A DNA stretch of 64,000 nt from Ophiura sarsii. Lineage: Eukaryota > Echinodermata > Ophiuroidea > Amphilepidida > Ophiuridae. The stretch lies in assembly GCA_035610835.1 (NCBI GenBank), contig CM069459.1:57939817-58003816 (forward strand), written 5' to 3'. The position numbers were made by a program, and so were the translations under genes. This document shows, piece after piece, positions 45,291 to 57,471 of the stretch (within the stretch, counting starts at the first letter, position 1; every line of letters starts with the position of its first letter). The notes beneath the pieces are model-generated. The model was not told where the DNA came from, searched no databases, and worked only from the letters and a program-made list of their open reading frames with translations.

Positions 45291-47750
45291 GTAATTGAAT
45301 GTGTTATTGATAGTTTTACCGATTTTACGAAACATTTGATGGACTCGATTCTTACTCCAAAGAAGGTATTGATCTCCTATATAAAGGATATTAATTATAA
45401 ATTATACGCCTGACGGAATGCCTTCTGACTGAAATTATATTATCCTCTTATGGCTGGTTTAGAGTCAAAGTTAATCCTTTAAAATAAATTGATTAAACGA
45501 AAATCAGGGATGTGTGCTTACGGTGCAATGATCCGTTTTGCCCCTCGTGTAATCAGTTTTCATTAATTTACTGAAGGAGCAGTGTCCAGCAAAGCTCAAT
45601 CTCTCTTTACAGAGTTTGTCAGTTGAATTGGGTATTTAGCCGTATAGATCTTGTCATGCATCATGAGTAATAGCATTCGACCAAACAAATGCACTGACAT
45701 TTCAATCAACATGCTCGCTATTGTTGTATAGTGGTTTCTTACACTGCACCTGTTATGTTGGATTAGTAATACGTAAGGGGTTCAGTTAAAAAGAAGGGGG
45801 ACTGTGAAACGGAGTAAACACAAGGGACTTTCAGAACAAGAACAATTGTGATGCTTTAAGGTTTTGGCAATTACTATTGGTCAAAACCATAAAATCAAGC
45901 TGTACTCAAGCATGTATAACACCAATTTAACTAGATGTTCTGTGCAGCCAAGCATTCTCAGTAATAACACGGCATGAAACATTGGTGTGGATTGGAGGTG
46001 AATGCTGACTATGTCACAAGCGTTATGTTGACATAGGTTATACATAACAATACTAACGTCTTCTACGATTCATGTTTGCCACTTTGAACTGAAATATTGA
46101 AAGCTATCATTATTGGGTTTGAGTAAGAGGAAACTGTAGCCTACGTCACCATGGTTACATTTCGTGTGATGTTATACACACTGTGAAGAAATTCCTTTAC
46201 ACAATTAACCTTTGACACAATACATAATGGCAGAGTTGAAATAATATCACTCCATTATCAATTTGCGAATAAATCTCCAGAATTCAATTTTAACACTAAC
46301 AGTTAAATATTGAAGGTGAAATGACTGTTATCATTGTATTGTACAGTACTAATAACCAACTAGAAGATTTCTTGAGACACACCAGTATGCCTCACGTTAT
46401 CCCACGACCAGCGTGTTCTCTCTGCTTTGTAACCCATATTCACATTACAGTATAATGAAAGTCTTTTATTTTCTAACTTTGCTGGTTGAGCGAGGGTCTT
46501 CTTTAAGACAATCTTGCTTTGATGCAATCCAGTCATTTGTTGTATCTTCTAAGTTTTGTTTCAACCTAACATATTGTTTGAATCTTAATCTGAGGACTGT
46601 TAGCCATTTCAATGGTTGATGTCCTAAAAGCATTTTGAATAGAGTTACTATTTCCGGAAATATAATTGATGTTTCATCGAAAAACCCACGACCTCTGATG
46701 GTGATACGACTACAATATTTCGTATCATTAACGAAAATTAAAATGTTAATTGCTTACGGTCTCCATATAATGTATTGTATACATGTCCGTGTCTATTTGC
46801 GTTATTTAAGATACACAAAACAGTCGTCATCAATAATATCAACTAGCGATGTATCATCAAGATGTAACAATAGGTACGTCGTCATGAGGATATGTAATTA
46901 ATTTAATATCAACAAATTATTTGTCTGATGTCTGCCAAGAATACCGTACTGACAATAAAGTTGTGGTTTGATTGAATTACCGTCGGTTGTGAGGGCAGTA
47001 GCTCAGCCAGAGGTGTGGCAATGGGGGCGATTTACCCCTAATATTCGAGTCCGTCGGTCATTTTCGGCAGTCCATCGGTTATTGTCAGAGTATGGACCGT
47101 TGGTCATTGCCGGTTGACATTGGTAACGTATAAGGGCATTAGTATGTGAATGTAAGAAAAGGCTTCCAAAAAGGCGGAATTAACGGGGATTTTATTTTTG
47201 AACATTTACGAAGTGGTGGTATTTTCAAAACATTTGGTTTCATTCCAAACGTGCCCGGGAAAAAGAAATGGGTACATACAAAATATAGCTTGTGCTAGGA
47301 TCAATGGTCTTCGGCATTTTTAAACCTAAAGCAAGAATTTGACAATATGTCTGCTAAACCGGATCAATTAAGGTTAACATAAAATGCGATTGTTTTCCAT
47401 CAAGGAAAAGATAACAGATGGTCTTGTCATCATACCATATGGTAGGTTTGTGTACTTTTAACAGTAAAGCAACAACAATGACTTCGATACGAAGATATTC
47501 TGTATCGATGTGTTCGTACTATAATATAACATTTGCTACTCTTCTACTATAGTAACTTCCAACTGGATTTCTTAAAGTATCGTTTTTAACAATTCTACAA
47601 GCCATTGCAATGTTAAGTCTGTTCATAAAATTAATACTGATGCAATCGGTCAAGAACTACGCTTTGGTACTGATAATACGCACAATAATATAAAATTAAA
47701 GTTTAATGAGTATAATTCAAAGTATATAATCGATCGATTCACAGTGCGAA
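45291..47750. other. Gene-less stretch
   Basis: Open frames at 46413-46901 show no domain that I can name. No repeat boundary was noted up to the 6.3-kb inverted-repeat element. Confidence 0.35.
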
Positions 47751-48464
47751 TTAGTGTAGGCTGTTATGTAGGATTTCAAACCAGTGCATCTTTTTTTGCT
47801 AAGGATGCTTTTTTTGGTGTCATTGGATAGAGTATACCCTCAGCTATCAGAAATCCATTGGTAACATTTTTTTCCATCCACGGAATGGCCGCCATCTTGG
47901 ATTTCAAAATGGCCGCCATTTCCAATGGAATTTGTCATATAACTTTTGTTCTGAGCAACCTATGAAGTCAAAATTGGTGGCAAATCATGTTTTCAATACC
48001 TGAGAGTTCAAAAATACTGTATCTATGTTCTGATGTCTTGCATACATGCATGGCCACCATCTTGGGTTTCAAAATGGCCGCCATTTACAAAAAAAAAGAT
48101 TTTACCCTATAACTTTTGTTCTGAGCAACATATGAAGTTGATTTTTGTGGCAAAGGTCATGTTTTCAAGAGTTATTTACTGACAATTAAGTGTACAGTTC
48201 TATCTGTTATCAATTAATTTGACATGAATAGTTGCTATATATAAATTAAGCTGTAAATTCAATACAAATTTCAATTGTTAGCAGTAACATATACTTAGTA
48301 TTTATTGTCCGGTAGTACCCCACTGGTGATACATTAGGTTGATCACATTGCATTGGACTTATTACAAGAAAACATACCAGGAGCAATCAAATGTATGCTT
48401 TTGTATCCACAGCAGCTACTCCTCTATATTGTAGAGGGGTATTATTGTATTATAATAGGGGGTA

Positions 48465-49140
48465 ATAATAATAATAATAATAATGGCATTTATAATGCGC
48501 CGTCAATCTAGGTAAAACTATTCCGAGGCGCAAACATATAAAACAAAAATACAAATTAACATGAAAAATACATAAACAAGGATGATGTGCATATACATGT
48601 ACATAATGTATAATACAAAGAAATCAATTATAAACTGAGTCAAATAATCTTGTTTTTAACAAGTTCTTAAAAGAGTCAAGTGAATCACAGCATCTTAAAT
48701 TATAAGGTAGTGAGTTCCAGAGAGTTGGTGCAGCAACCGAAAATGCGCGATCTCCAAATGAAGAAGTAGTCCGTGGAACAACAAGTAAAAGTTTATCAGT
48801 GGACCGGAGAGTACGTTTTGGATGATATGGTACAAGAAGATTAGCAATATATGTTGGTGAAGTGCCATGCAAAGCTTTCCAAGTAAGTTTAAAATGAATT
48901 CTTTCGCGAACAGGAAGCCAGTGGAGATCTTTCAATATTGGAGTGATATGATCGAATTTCCTTGTCTTTGTGAGAACGCGAGCAGCTGCATTTTGAGCAA
49001 GTTGTAGTTTGTGAAGTAAGTGATCAGTGATGCCAAAAAGAAGAGAATTGCCATTGTCAATACGAGAAGTTATAAGAGCATGGACAATAGTAGCTAATAG
49101 GGTAATTGCTGTTTTGTTCAATTGCATCATAGGCAAAACC
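48465..49140 (-). mobile_element. CR1/L2-type LINE, 3' fragment
   Basis: A 5'-truncated copy that keeps only the end of the polymerase gene, its 3' untranslated region and a tandem ATT tail (plus strand TAA array at 48465-48483). The end before the array reads GGCGCATTATAAATGCC on the minus strand, a usual CR1/L2-type finish. Confidence 0.85.
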
Positions 49141-49154
49141 AAACAAACAAACAA
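48624..49154 (-). pseudogene. CR1/L2-type LINE ORF2, C-terminal end
   Basis: An open frame of 176 codons. From about residue 23 it reads as the conserved C-terminus of CR1/L2-type reverse transcriptases: ALITSRIDNGNSLLFGI, then QNAAARVLTKTRKFDHITP, LHWLPVRERI, and APTLWNSLPYNLR, ending near LLKTRLF. Its first ~20 residues are unrelated to the family and mark the truncation point. The polymerase active site is missing. Confidence 0.85.
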
Positions 49155-49262
49155 ACAAAACGAAACAAAAACTAGAAAAGGAAGGAAAAATGGTTAATAA
49201 TATTAGAGGTCTATTTGGCCTATAAATTAGCCTATGTGCATAATTACTTGACTTGCTTACTT

Positions 49263-50927
49263 TGACTTATGGCGGGTGATATTTCCGAACCACGATACCT
49301 CCCCAATTCTTCCTATCCAACATAGCTGTCTTGATTTCTTCTACCTGCAATCCTGTGTCACGCTTTAGTAAGTCAATGTAGGTTAGGGCTGGTCTACCAC
49401 ACTTTCTAATCCATGCTTTGGTACCCAATGTATGATTTTGGAGACCAGCTCATTGGACCCTCTGAAGCAATGTCCTGCAAATCTTGATCTACGCTCCCTG
49501 ATCTTGTCCGAGAATTGGGGAATATCCGCGTACAGGTCCTTATTTGTCACATGCTGCCTCCAGTTGATGTTGAACACAGTTCTAAGCATTCTAGTGTAAC
49601 ATCCGTTCAGCTGTTTACTAAGCTTTGGGGTGACTGTCCATGACTCGCATCCATAGAGGAGGACTGATTCTACAGTAGCTATGAACAGTCTTTCTTAGAG
49701 CTTTCTGGATAGTGATTTGGCCTTCCATAACTGACTGAGTTTGCCACAAGCTCTCCATGCAGCTGCTTTGCGTGTTAGTGATGTCCTTTTCAGTACTGTT
49801 CATCCAGGCTCCAAGGTACTTGAAGTCCTCCACTTTATCAAGGGGCATACCTTCGTTTGTGGTGATTACAGGTACTTTGCTTCTGGTTGAAGGACATGTA
49901 CTTTGTCTTTGCGGCGTTCATTTTGAGCCCAACTTTACCCACCGAAGTCTCCACTCTGTTAAGTAGTGATTGCGCTTAAGACACGTCTTCAGACAACAGT
50001 GCAATGTTGTCAGCAAAGTAAAGGTCAGTAACTGTGGTTGGTCCTATTCGTCTGCTGCTTCTTTTTGTTAAGCGGAATCCTAGCTCCTCTTCTTTGCCAT
50101 CTATGGCCTCACTTAGGGCGTAGTCGAGAACAATGACAAAGAGATATGGAGCCAAGGTGTCACCTTGTAGTACTCCAGACAGTATTTCAAATTCCTCAGT
50201 TTCCCCATCAGGTGATATAACCTTTGCCTTGGTGTCCTTGTATATTTCTGCAATCGCATTTGTAAACTGCTCAGGTATACCATAGGCCTTCAGAATTTGC
50301 AGCATTCGTCCTCTATGTATTGTGTCAAACGCCTTCTTGAAGTCTATAAAGGTAATGATGGCTGGCAGGTTGTTTGATCTAATTCCCTCAATAATTCTTC
50401 GGAGGGCAAGAATGTGGCCAACCGTGGTACGTCCAACTCGAAAGCCATTTTGATTAGCTCTCAAGTTTTGGTATTGGTATTATGTTGAGAATAGACCATT
50501 GGTCTGGCTTTTTCCAGTTCATCAAGGCATCGTTGCAGAAGTCCAGTATTATATTATCCAAATCACATCTTTTGAGCATTTCAGGTGTGATACCATCTTC
50601 CCCACTGCTTTTCCCCTCTACAAGTGCCTTCTTATTAGCCCTCACATATTCCTCCTCAAAGGGTCCTTCTTTCATGCTGAGATTTGATAGTATTGGGGCA
50701 ATTTCCTCATCTTCATTACTTATGTGCGGTGGGCTCCCAAGTAGATTTTTGAAATGAGTATACCAATTATCTAGTCTCTCCTTTTGCGTGGATCCTTTGA
50801 TTTGTCCTTTTCTTGTAGTCAATCTTCCTGTTATTTTGTTGATCAGTTTCCAACTCTTACCATGCTTGCAGTTTATGTGGGCATTTTCTACCTCTCTAAG
50901 CTTATTGGTAAGGTCTTCCTCTTTCAC
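49263..50927 (-). pseudogene. LINE reverse transcriptase with FADN active-site change
   Basis: Spread over several frames: 50927-50454 (linker and RT start, with SGEDGITPEMLKRCD), 50464-49976 (RT core, FIDFKKAFDTIHR to YFADNIALLSED), 49848-49618 (KVEDFKYLGAWMN), 49589-49383 (WRQHVTNKDLY, RRSRFAGHCFRG) and a last piece reaching about 49267. The second Asp of the usual FADD/YADD pair is Asn, so the polymerase would be inactive even without frameshifts. Confidence 0.8.
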
Positions 50928-51002
50928 ATGATCATAAGCCTCCCCTAAGCTCTTCTTAGCCTCCTTATAATTTCTCCAATTGTCCTCGTCATTAGTGTCT
51001 AG

Positions 51003-52322
51003 TTATTTTGCATACGCTTCTTCAATTTGTGATCTCGCCCTTGATACCTGGGCGTCATTTGAGAAGTAGGTTATTTTCTCTTTTTTCCTCACAGGAATCA
51101 CTTCCTCTGCAGCATCTTGAGTGGCTTTAATGAATCTGGAATATTTCTCAGATGCAGTTTCTACTTCATCCTGGAGGGGTTGAAACCTATTATGCACCTC
51201 TATGCTATATTTGGCTTGTAGATCATTATCAGTTGTAGGCCTAAGTAGCTTCCAGTCGTATTGCTTTTTCCGTTTGATGATTTTACTCTTTCTGGGGCTT
51301 AATCGGATACGAGCAGAGACGATTCTATGGTCAGATCCCACACTAGCAAAGGTGTTATATGCTTCAGAATTTAGAACACTGTTTTGCCATTTCCGCCTGA
51401 CAAGGATGTAGTCCAGCTGTAGTTTGTTGCCGCTTAGGCTGACATATGTACACAACTTGCCTTTTTTCTTGCGGAAGTAAGTTAATTGCGATTATAAGAT
51501 CTTTCTCTTTAGCCAAGTCTGCTAGGTACTCTCAATTTCTATTTGTGTCATCATGGTAAGTGAATTTGGCGTCATCCTTTCCAAGCCTAGCATTGAAGTC
51601 GCCAACAACAAGCAAGATGTTGTGTGCTGGAATGGAGTATATTGCCCCCTTTAGACTGTTGTAATGATCTCCTACGATGTCTTCATCCGCCACATTTGAA
51701 GGGCAGTAGGTCACCACTACAGTTGTTGCTGGGTTACCATGGAAGTTGACTATTGAGTGTACGATCAGAATGTGGCTTGATACTTGCTAATGATCTGAGT
51801 ACTCTGTTATTGAGTAGTATATCCCGACTCCACCTACATCTGTACCTGCTTTATTTCTTGTTGCTGATTGAGGTAGTGATCAGAGTTCCACCCATAATGC
51901 TCTCATACTTAACTGGGTCATCATGGACAATGCGGTGTTCCTGTATCCCGATCATGTCAATTTTACATTTAATTAGATTGGTTACAATCTCCTCCCTGTA
52001 TCGACTCTCTCTGATCAGTGCTGATAGTTCTCACATTCATGGTAGATATAGTAGTATTGGTCTTGCATGTTGCAAGTGGTCTCCTATTGTGCGCTCTGCC
52101 GTCAAGCTTACTCCTCCCTTTCGGGTTTGGGGGCATGCCGTCATCAGTTGATTTAGAAAAATCCGAGTTTGCTCCAGGAGAGGTTATTTTAGGGACTTTA
52201 ACCCTAGTGTTGATTTGGTTTGCCATCATGTTTTTTTCAATTGCTGTAATCACTGCGGTCGCAACTCCTGCAGCATGGTTTGTGATCAAAGTTGTCCTTC
52301 TTCTAGAATACTTGCCAGCCAA
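51003..52322 (-). pseudogene. LINE APE-type endonuclease, broken
   Basis: The open piece at 52322-51969 begins MAGKYSRRRTT and ends with the endonuclease entry motif (MNVRTI). The stretch 51968-51718 continues in shifted frames. 51717-51532 carries LLVVGDFNARLGKDD; 51455-51003 carries QLDYILVRRKWQ and VGSDHRIVSARI. These are the DFN and SDH catalytic motifs of APE-type nucleases. Several stops and shifts prevent expression. Confidence 0.8.
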
Positions 52323-52614
52323 GGCTAATGAGTATATTCTACCTGGGTCTCAGTGATTTAAAGTGAAACCTAAAAAGCAATGATCAATAGTCCTCCAGAC
52401 TACTCCAATAGTCCTAGAACTACCAACCATTGCCCCCCAGAGCTCCGTCAGTTAGCACTAACCGAAAGGTTTGGCCATCCAGGTGGCATGCGACTAACAT
52501 GCACTACATTGCAATGCATCTTAGTCTTCGAGGACGTGGAGATGGGTAACTGCAAGAGAAGCGATTAGGGACAGGAGGGCTGATGGAATTGTCTCCTGTA
52601 TCTACAACCTATAG

Positions 52615-53407
52615 TAGGGGAAGGTGGGGTAATGGCGGACGCGGGGTAATCGCGGACAGGGCTGTATCTAAAGGCAGGTGAAAGAAGGTGGTATTTTGCC
52701 ACCCTATGATGTTAGGTGCCTCTCCATTGAAATCACACAAAACCTAAATGGGATGGTTGTCTCGCAAATTCTCGCGAGAATTACAAAAATCACTTTTTGG
52801 GCAAGTTGATATTTTGGTGCATTACTTTCTCTTTGAAACTGGTATTTCTACATCAAGGAAAACAAAGTCTTATTATTTTTTTATTTAATGTATGATACCT
52901 TCTGATAAAAAAGAAATGAATTCGGAGTCACAATGATGAGCATAATAATAAGAGAGGATGTGCCCATACATTGTACATGGATTGGGGTAATCCCGGACAT
53001 GTACCGTTTCCATGGTAACCAATATGGGCGTGGTCAATTTAACATCATAAATCGGTAATAGTTGTTGACCATATAAATATGTGACATTGTTCTTTGATTT
53101 CTGCTACTCTTTTAAAAATGGTATTTTTTAACTCCCATTGAAATACTGTATTCCAATAAAAAGAGGGCTGCCATTGAAAAATACGGTCCGGGATTACCCC
53201 CAGAGTGTGGGGTAATGCCGGACGACGCCATTTTTTTTTATTGTGTCGTAGCTTCGAATTTCAAAATGATGAGTTGATAAAAACTTGATAAAAGGTAGAA
53301 CCATCACAGTGCTTTGTGTTTACATGATTGTTATTGTTATATGACGTATTATATGTGTGTTATACCTCTCTGACAAAAGGTGTCCGCCATTACCCCACCT
53401 TCCCCTA
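52615..53407. mobile_element. 793-bp TIR element (TAGGGGAAGGTGGGGTAATG ends)
   Basis: The ends are a 26-bp near-perfect inverted repeat, left TAGGGGAAGGTGGGGTAATG then GCGGAC and the inverse on the right. If the outermost TA on each side is the target duplication, the TIR is 24 bp. The GGGGTAATnnCGGAC word recurs internally at about 52648, 52985 and 53210. No protein frame is visible. Confidence 0.8.
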
Positions 53408-54040
53408 AAGCAAAGCATGGAAAAAGGTGCTTAGGAGAGGCATGCAGAGTAAGGAGCAAGATGGGAGATAGAGGAAAGGAAGAATTTGTGGTAGAGCAGA
53501 AGGTTGGAGTTGCGCTACTTACAGCCAGTTTTAAACCACCCTAATAATTACCCTAATAATTACTACTATCAGCCAATTAATATATAACAACAAATCAGCT
53601 ATTATACACTCTCTTGTCTTGTAAACAACTCTTGAAAACATGGATTTTGCCACCAAAATCAACTTTATATGTTGCTTAGAACAAAAGTTATATGGCAAAT
53701 TTTTTTTTTTGTAAATGGCGGCCATTTTGAAATCCAAGATGGCAGCCATGCATGTATGTTAGACATAGGAACATAGCTAGAGCACTTGTGAACTCCCTTG
53801 TATTAAAAACATGTGGTTTGCCACCAAGTTTGACTTCATATGTTGCTCAGAACAAAAGGTATAGGGTAAATTATATTGGAAATGGCGGCCATTTTGAAAT
53901 CCAAGATGGCTGCCAATCGGCAGATGGAAAAAAATGTTACCAATGGATTTCTGATACCTGAGGGTCTACTTTAGCTAATAAAACCAAAAAAACCATCCTT
54001 AGCAAAAAAAAAAGCAAAATTACATAACATCCTACACTAA

Positions 54041-55095
54041 ATGGTTTATGATAGCATTACAGACACTTTTATACTATTTACGTTGTACTGCGCAAATGAC
54101 TCTTAGGTAAACAAAGATATTAATATTTTCTGACAGATGATGGGTGAAAGAGGGCAGTTTGACACATCTTAACGCTTCAGTGTTAAACTGTATATTAAAG
54201 CACTATCGGTCAGTTGACAATGATTCAATGCAAATTATTGTTGTTGTAATTCTTATGACAATGTTGCCATAGATAACTGTCCATCATAGGTGTCAATAAC
54301 CTTTTACTGAAAGCCATATTGTTTCCGTGTTTTTCTTTTGAAATTTCATTTCGTCAATATGTCACTTTCCGTGTTTTTTTCTCGTTTTCTTGTGACTTTT
54401 CGTGTTTTGTCCGTTTTACCATGTTTTGTCCATTTTACAAGAAGTTTAATGAAGGTATTACCAAATATCTGTATTGAAACTTTATATTAACGTTATTGAC
54501 TTACCTTAGCCATTGCAACGTTGAACAGCACTAACATTTTACTAACAAATGCAAAACTTTGTTGACAGGTGATGTGCCCGCACGCTATCATACCTGCCTG
54601 TTTTACCATGCCGTCGTAATAAATTATGATAATTAGGTGATTGTGAGCCGATTGGCTGTGCATGTACGATCGTATACAGCTGCGTGGTGAAAGGTGTACG
54701 ACCGTAGTACGTGCAAACTGTGACCTTATAATGGGGAATTCCATTACGTCACGATGCGGTACATCTATTTTTGGCACACATTGGTTGGGACTCGCTACTG
54801 CGAATGTGTGAAATGATGCAAATAATGTTGGATGACTGGATGTGCTTGGCCAGAAATGTAGAGGTTGATAAAAGGGGGTAGGCCTATATAATACACTGTA
54901 TACGTTTATTTCATTGAAAACAACAACAGACACACATTTTTCCATAGTATTTTATTCATTTTATTCATTTTCCCCATTTATTTCAACTTTACTTTTCCAT
55001 TTATACTGAAATCCTGTTTTCCGTTTTATTCCTCCGATTCCGTGAAATTCGTCCGTACGGCTTTACTTTTTACTTCGTATGTAAAATAGTTGTCA
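54041..55095. other. Gene-less stretch
   Basis: The 150-codon open frame at 54493-54945 (minus) has no recognisable domain and biased composition; not called. Tracts of TTTCGTGTTTTGTCC type occur at 54380-54440 without clear periodicity. Confidence 0.4.
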
Positions 55096-55460
55096 ACTCA
55101 CATAAGCGTGACGTTTCATGCTCAGCCGAGCACTTCATCAGACAATTGGGCATATGTTCTCTTGATTGAATTTTGTTTATAGATAAATAAATATATATCT
55201 GCGTGTTTTTTTATTTTTAACTTCTCCATATGTGTTTTGGGAAATGACAATATGTAGCGATGGGTTAAAGCCGAAATCTTAAATACAAAATTATCAGTGC
55301 CTATTCCGTTTACATATTAGAATCGGTTGTCTTCCTCAGTGGATTGTGTTCCAGAGGGCGTCATCATCCGATGACGTCATCAATAAACAGACTAGAAACA
55401 CTAGCTTTGGATCAAACACAATCCACTGAGGAAGACAACCGATGTGTTGTCGAAACCCGT
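55096..55460. ncRNA. Hammerhead-like motifs, Penelope-type remnant
   Basis: On the minus strand at 55141-55113: CTGATGA, A, a 6-bp stem (GTGCTC/GAGCAT) with loop GGCT, then GAAAC. On the plus strand at 55426-55456: CTGAGGA, A, stem GACAAC/GTTGTC with loop CGATGT, then GAAAC. These are the conserved CUGANGA and GAAA boxes around stem II of a hammerhead ribozyme, each with one extra A. The second motif is also present in inverse at 55324-55339, as part of a perfect 27-bp inverted pair (55324-55350 and 55415-55441). Stem III is not evident, so activity is doubtful. Such motifs are known from Penelope-like elements. Confidence 0.5.
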
Positions 55461-55589
55461 ATGGAAAAAGTAAGTTTCCTAATTGGAATTTTCTAACGAA
55501 AATTATTATCATGTTCTTCTGAATTCCTGATGAAACTATTTCATGAGGTGGGATAACGCTTACAAAAAATAGTCACTGTTCGTGGTTAG

Positions 55590-55880
55590 AACCACACAAT
55601 CCCTCGTGGTGCTTTCAAGGACAGGTCAGGTACACAGAACTCAAATTCAATATCATCACAGTTCTAGTACTATGTACATTCAAATTAATGAATCTGATGG
55701 CTTATAACTCATATTTCAGACGTGTAAACATTGTTGGTTTTCACTTTGAACGAAGACTTTTATAGTATTGTAGAATAGTATTGTAGAATAGCAATATGAA
55801 AAACAATCGCACATTGAGTTGTATACACATTCATACATACGCACATGGGTTAGAACTGTATACTCATTTATAAATATGCC
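55590..55880 (+). repeat. Repeat family 3, copy 1 (empty site)
   Basis: About 290 bp from ACAATCCCTCGTGGTGCTTT through CATCACAGTTCTAGTACTATG to TTAGAACTGTATA, closely matched at 62120-62935. It has a 16-bp internal duplication (AGTATTGTAGAATAGT) not present in the other copy. Confidence 0.8.
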
Positions 55881-57471
55881 TTTACGTCTAATTTACGATT
55901 GGCATCAAAGTAATAGTTTGCATCACTACACGTACCAACATCCATGTTATAGGTCGCCCCGGTCATCCGGGTATTTTCATAATTTGTCGTTGACAACAAA
56001 GCAAAACGCTTTAACACATTCAGTATCTACGCTCTACTCAACCATACACAAGATCGTTCCTAGTGATAGCGTGAGGCTGTGTAAGCGACTGTTGTTTACG
56101 TCAGATAACGGCTTGTGACGTCACTCCGGGCCGACCTATACAACTTAAAAATACAAATATTCCTATTTTACTATGAACATTTGCGTTGGTCCTAGTTTAG
56201 GTGTATGGATGCTTGTATGTATGGTGATGGGAAATACAACTTTGGCGTCATCAGTCAGGTATACGGGGACATCTTTCTGGAGTAAATTTACCGGACACGT
56301 GACTCATGTATAATCTAGTCTGGCGAGTGCAGCGGAGAAAGATCCCCGGATGTTGAAGCTTCACTGTACAACAGCATAGGCTTATTATTAAGTAACTTAG
56401 TGAAATGTACATAATTCTTTTCAAGACACATCTTGTTGTATGGAGACGAGTTGTGAATTATTTGACCCTGACCTATTATATATAAGACCGACTTTGATTA
56501 ACGGAAATAAATATTGGCTTACAAAAACAAAAATTACAGCAAGTTTAATATCCGATGTAAGACTCATTTCGGCGAGTTTGTATGCAAGGCATGGCGATTG
56601 TGACAACGTGGATTACGTATCGCGTGGTGTGATTTGGTGTTGAAATTTATCTCCTGGGTGGAAAATAATAACCGTAAACGTCTGCATTCTGTGTTATTTT
56701 CGTAAGTTTCATTAGTAAGGTAAGCTTGCAACTTGTGCAAAAATGCCTTCGAAAAAGAAAGCCATTAGCCATGCATTATATACGCGGCTTCAAGATGGCG
56801 GCCCCCTATTAGTCACGTGACCAGTGAATGTTCTCCATATACCTAACTGGTCATTCTAACAAATCTTACGTATACGTCACTAATACGTATGATCCATCGG
56901 TTCCGCTTTTGCAATGAGGCCTTATAAAACCAGCTCAAATTTAGAACAATGTGACCAGCATCGTCTGTGACAACGCTCGTCTTTTAACCAGTTCCAAATT
57001 TGCGAGAAATATTCGATTAATATTCTTACGCAAATATTTTTTTATAATCCAAGGGTACACTGTACACGCACAATTTTGGCGTACGCATGTGTCAATCATA
57101 TGGATCGCAGTGGGCCCTGTTGCGTAATGCGGGCCTCAAGTGTGCCCACGCTCCTCTGTGTTAATTATCTGCTGTAAGACGGCACGCCAATATTGAACTA
57201 ACTAGACGAGACATAATATATTTTAAATACATGATCACATATAAATCAACATAATACGTATGGATGTCCAACACGCGTTTATCAATGTTTAGATATGCTG
57301 TTTTTCTAGAAAACCAAAGAAAATTATTTTGACATAAAAAACAGAAAATTACTTAAGTTTTCTAACAAATTATTTCTATAACGTAACCATAGGTATCTAG
57401 CTCCAAAACTTGATAGTATCTACAGAGAGGTCCATTGAAAAAGAACTGTTGCTAGTTTGAAGATTCACATA
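55881..57471. other. 3' flank of receptor gene 3 and gene-less stretch
   Basis: No gene recognised. The part nearest 57471 is downstream of gene 3. Polyadenylation signals could not be placed with confidence. Confidence 0.35.

Larger units (their letters stand above)
49260..52330 (-). mobile_element. RTE-like LINE, nearly full length but frameshifted
   Basis: On the minus strand it runs from an N-terminal leader with the endonuclease start (STMNVRTISTDQRE) through GDFNARLG, QLDYILVRRKW and SDHRIV (APE endonuclease), the RT (GFRVGRTT, FIDFKKAFDTIHR, GVLQGDTLAPYLF, YFADNIALL) and the C-terminal part (FKYLGAWMN, RFAGHCFRG, LLKRDTG, AMLDRKNWGGI). At least six frame changes or stops break it. It belongs to a different family from 5244-7500. 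It is inside the 6.3-kb inverted-repeat segment, on the same strand as the CR1/L2 fragment. Confidence 0.85.
47751..54040. mobile_element. 6.3-kb composite bounded by long inverted repeats
   Basis: Termini TTAGTGTAGGCTGTTATGTA (47751) and TACATAACATCCTACACTAA (ending 54040) are inverse. The arms continue for roughly 400 bp with TTTTTTTGCTAAGGATG, AGAAATCCATTGGTAACATT and ATTTCAAAATGGCCGCCATT. In each arm a segment of about 150 bp (ATGGCCGCC, then TTTTGTTCTGAGCAAC and TATGAAGT) is present twice. Between the arms lie a CR1/L2-like fragment, an RTE-like LINE and a 793-bp TIR element. I see no clear target duplication outside the ends and no transposase of its own. Confidence 0.7.

Noticed and set aside
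47880..48170. CpG-rich GGCCGCCATCTTGG words as a YY1-type regulatory island
   Set aside because: The words occur in both arms of the 6.3-kb inverted-repeat segment as part of its tandem units, so a repeat explanation is sufficient.
54493..54945. 150-codon open frame on the minus strand
   Set aside because: No known motif, signal or membrane pattern, no paralogue in the window, and no flanking splice or promoter signals. AT-rich DNA gives frames of this size by chance.
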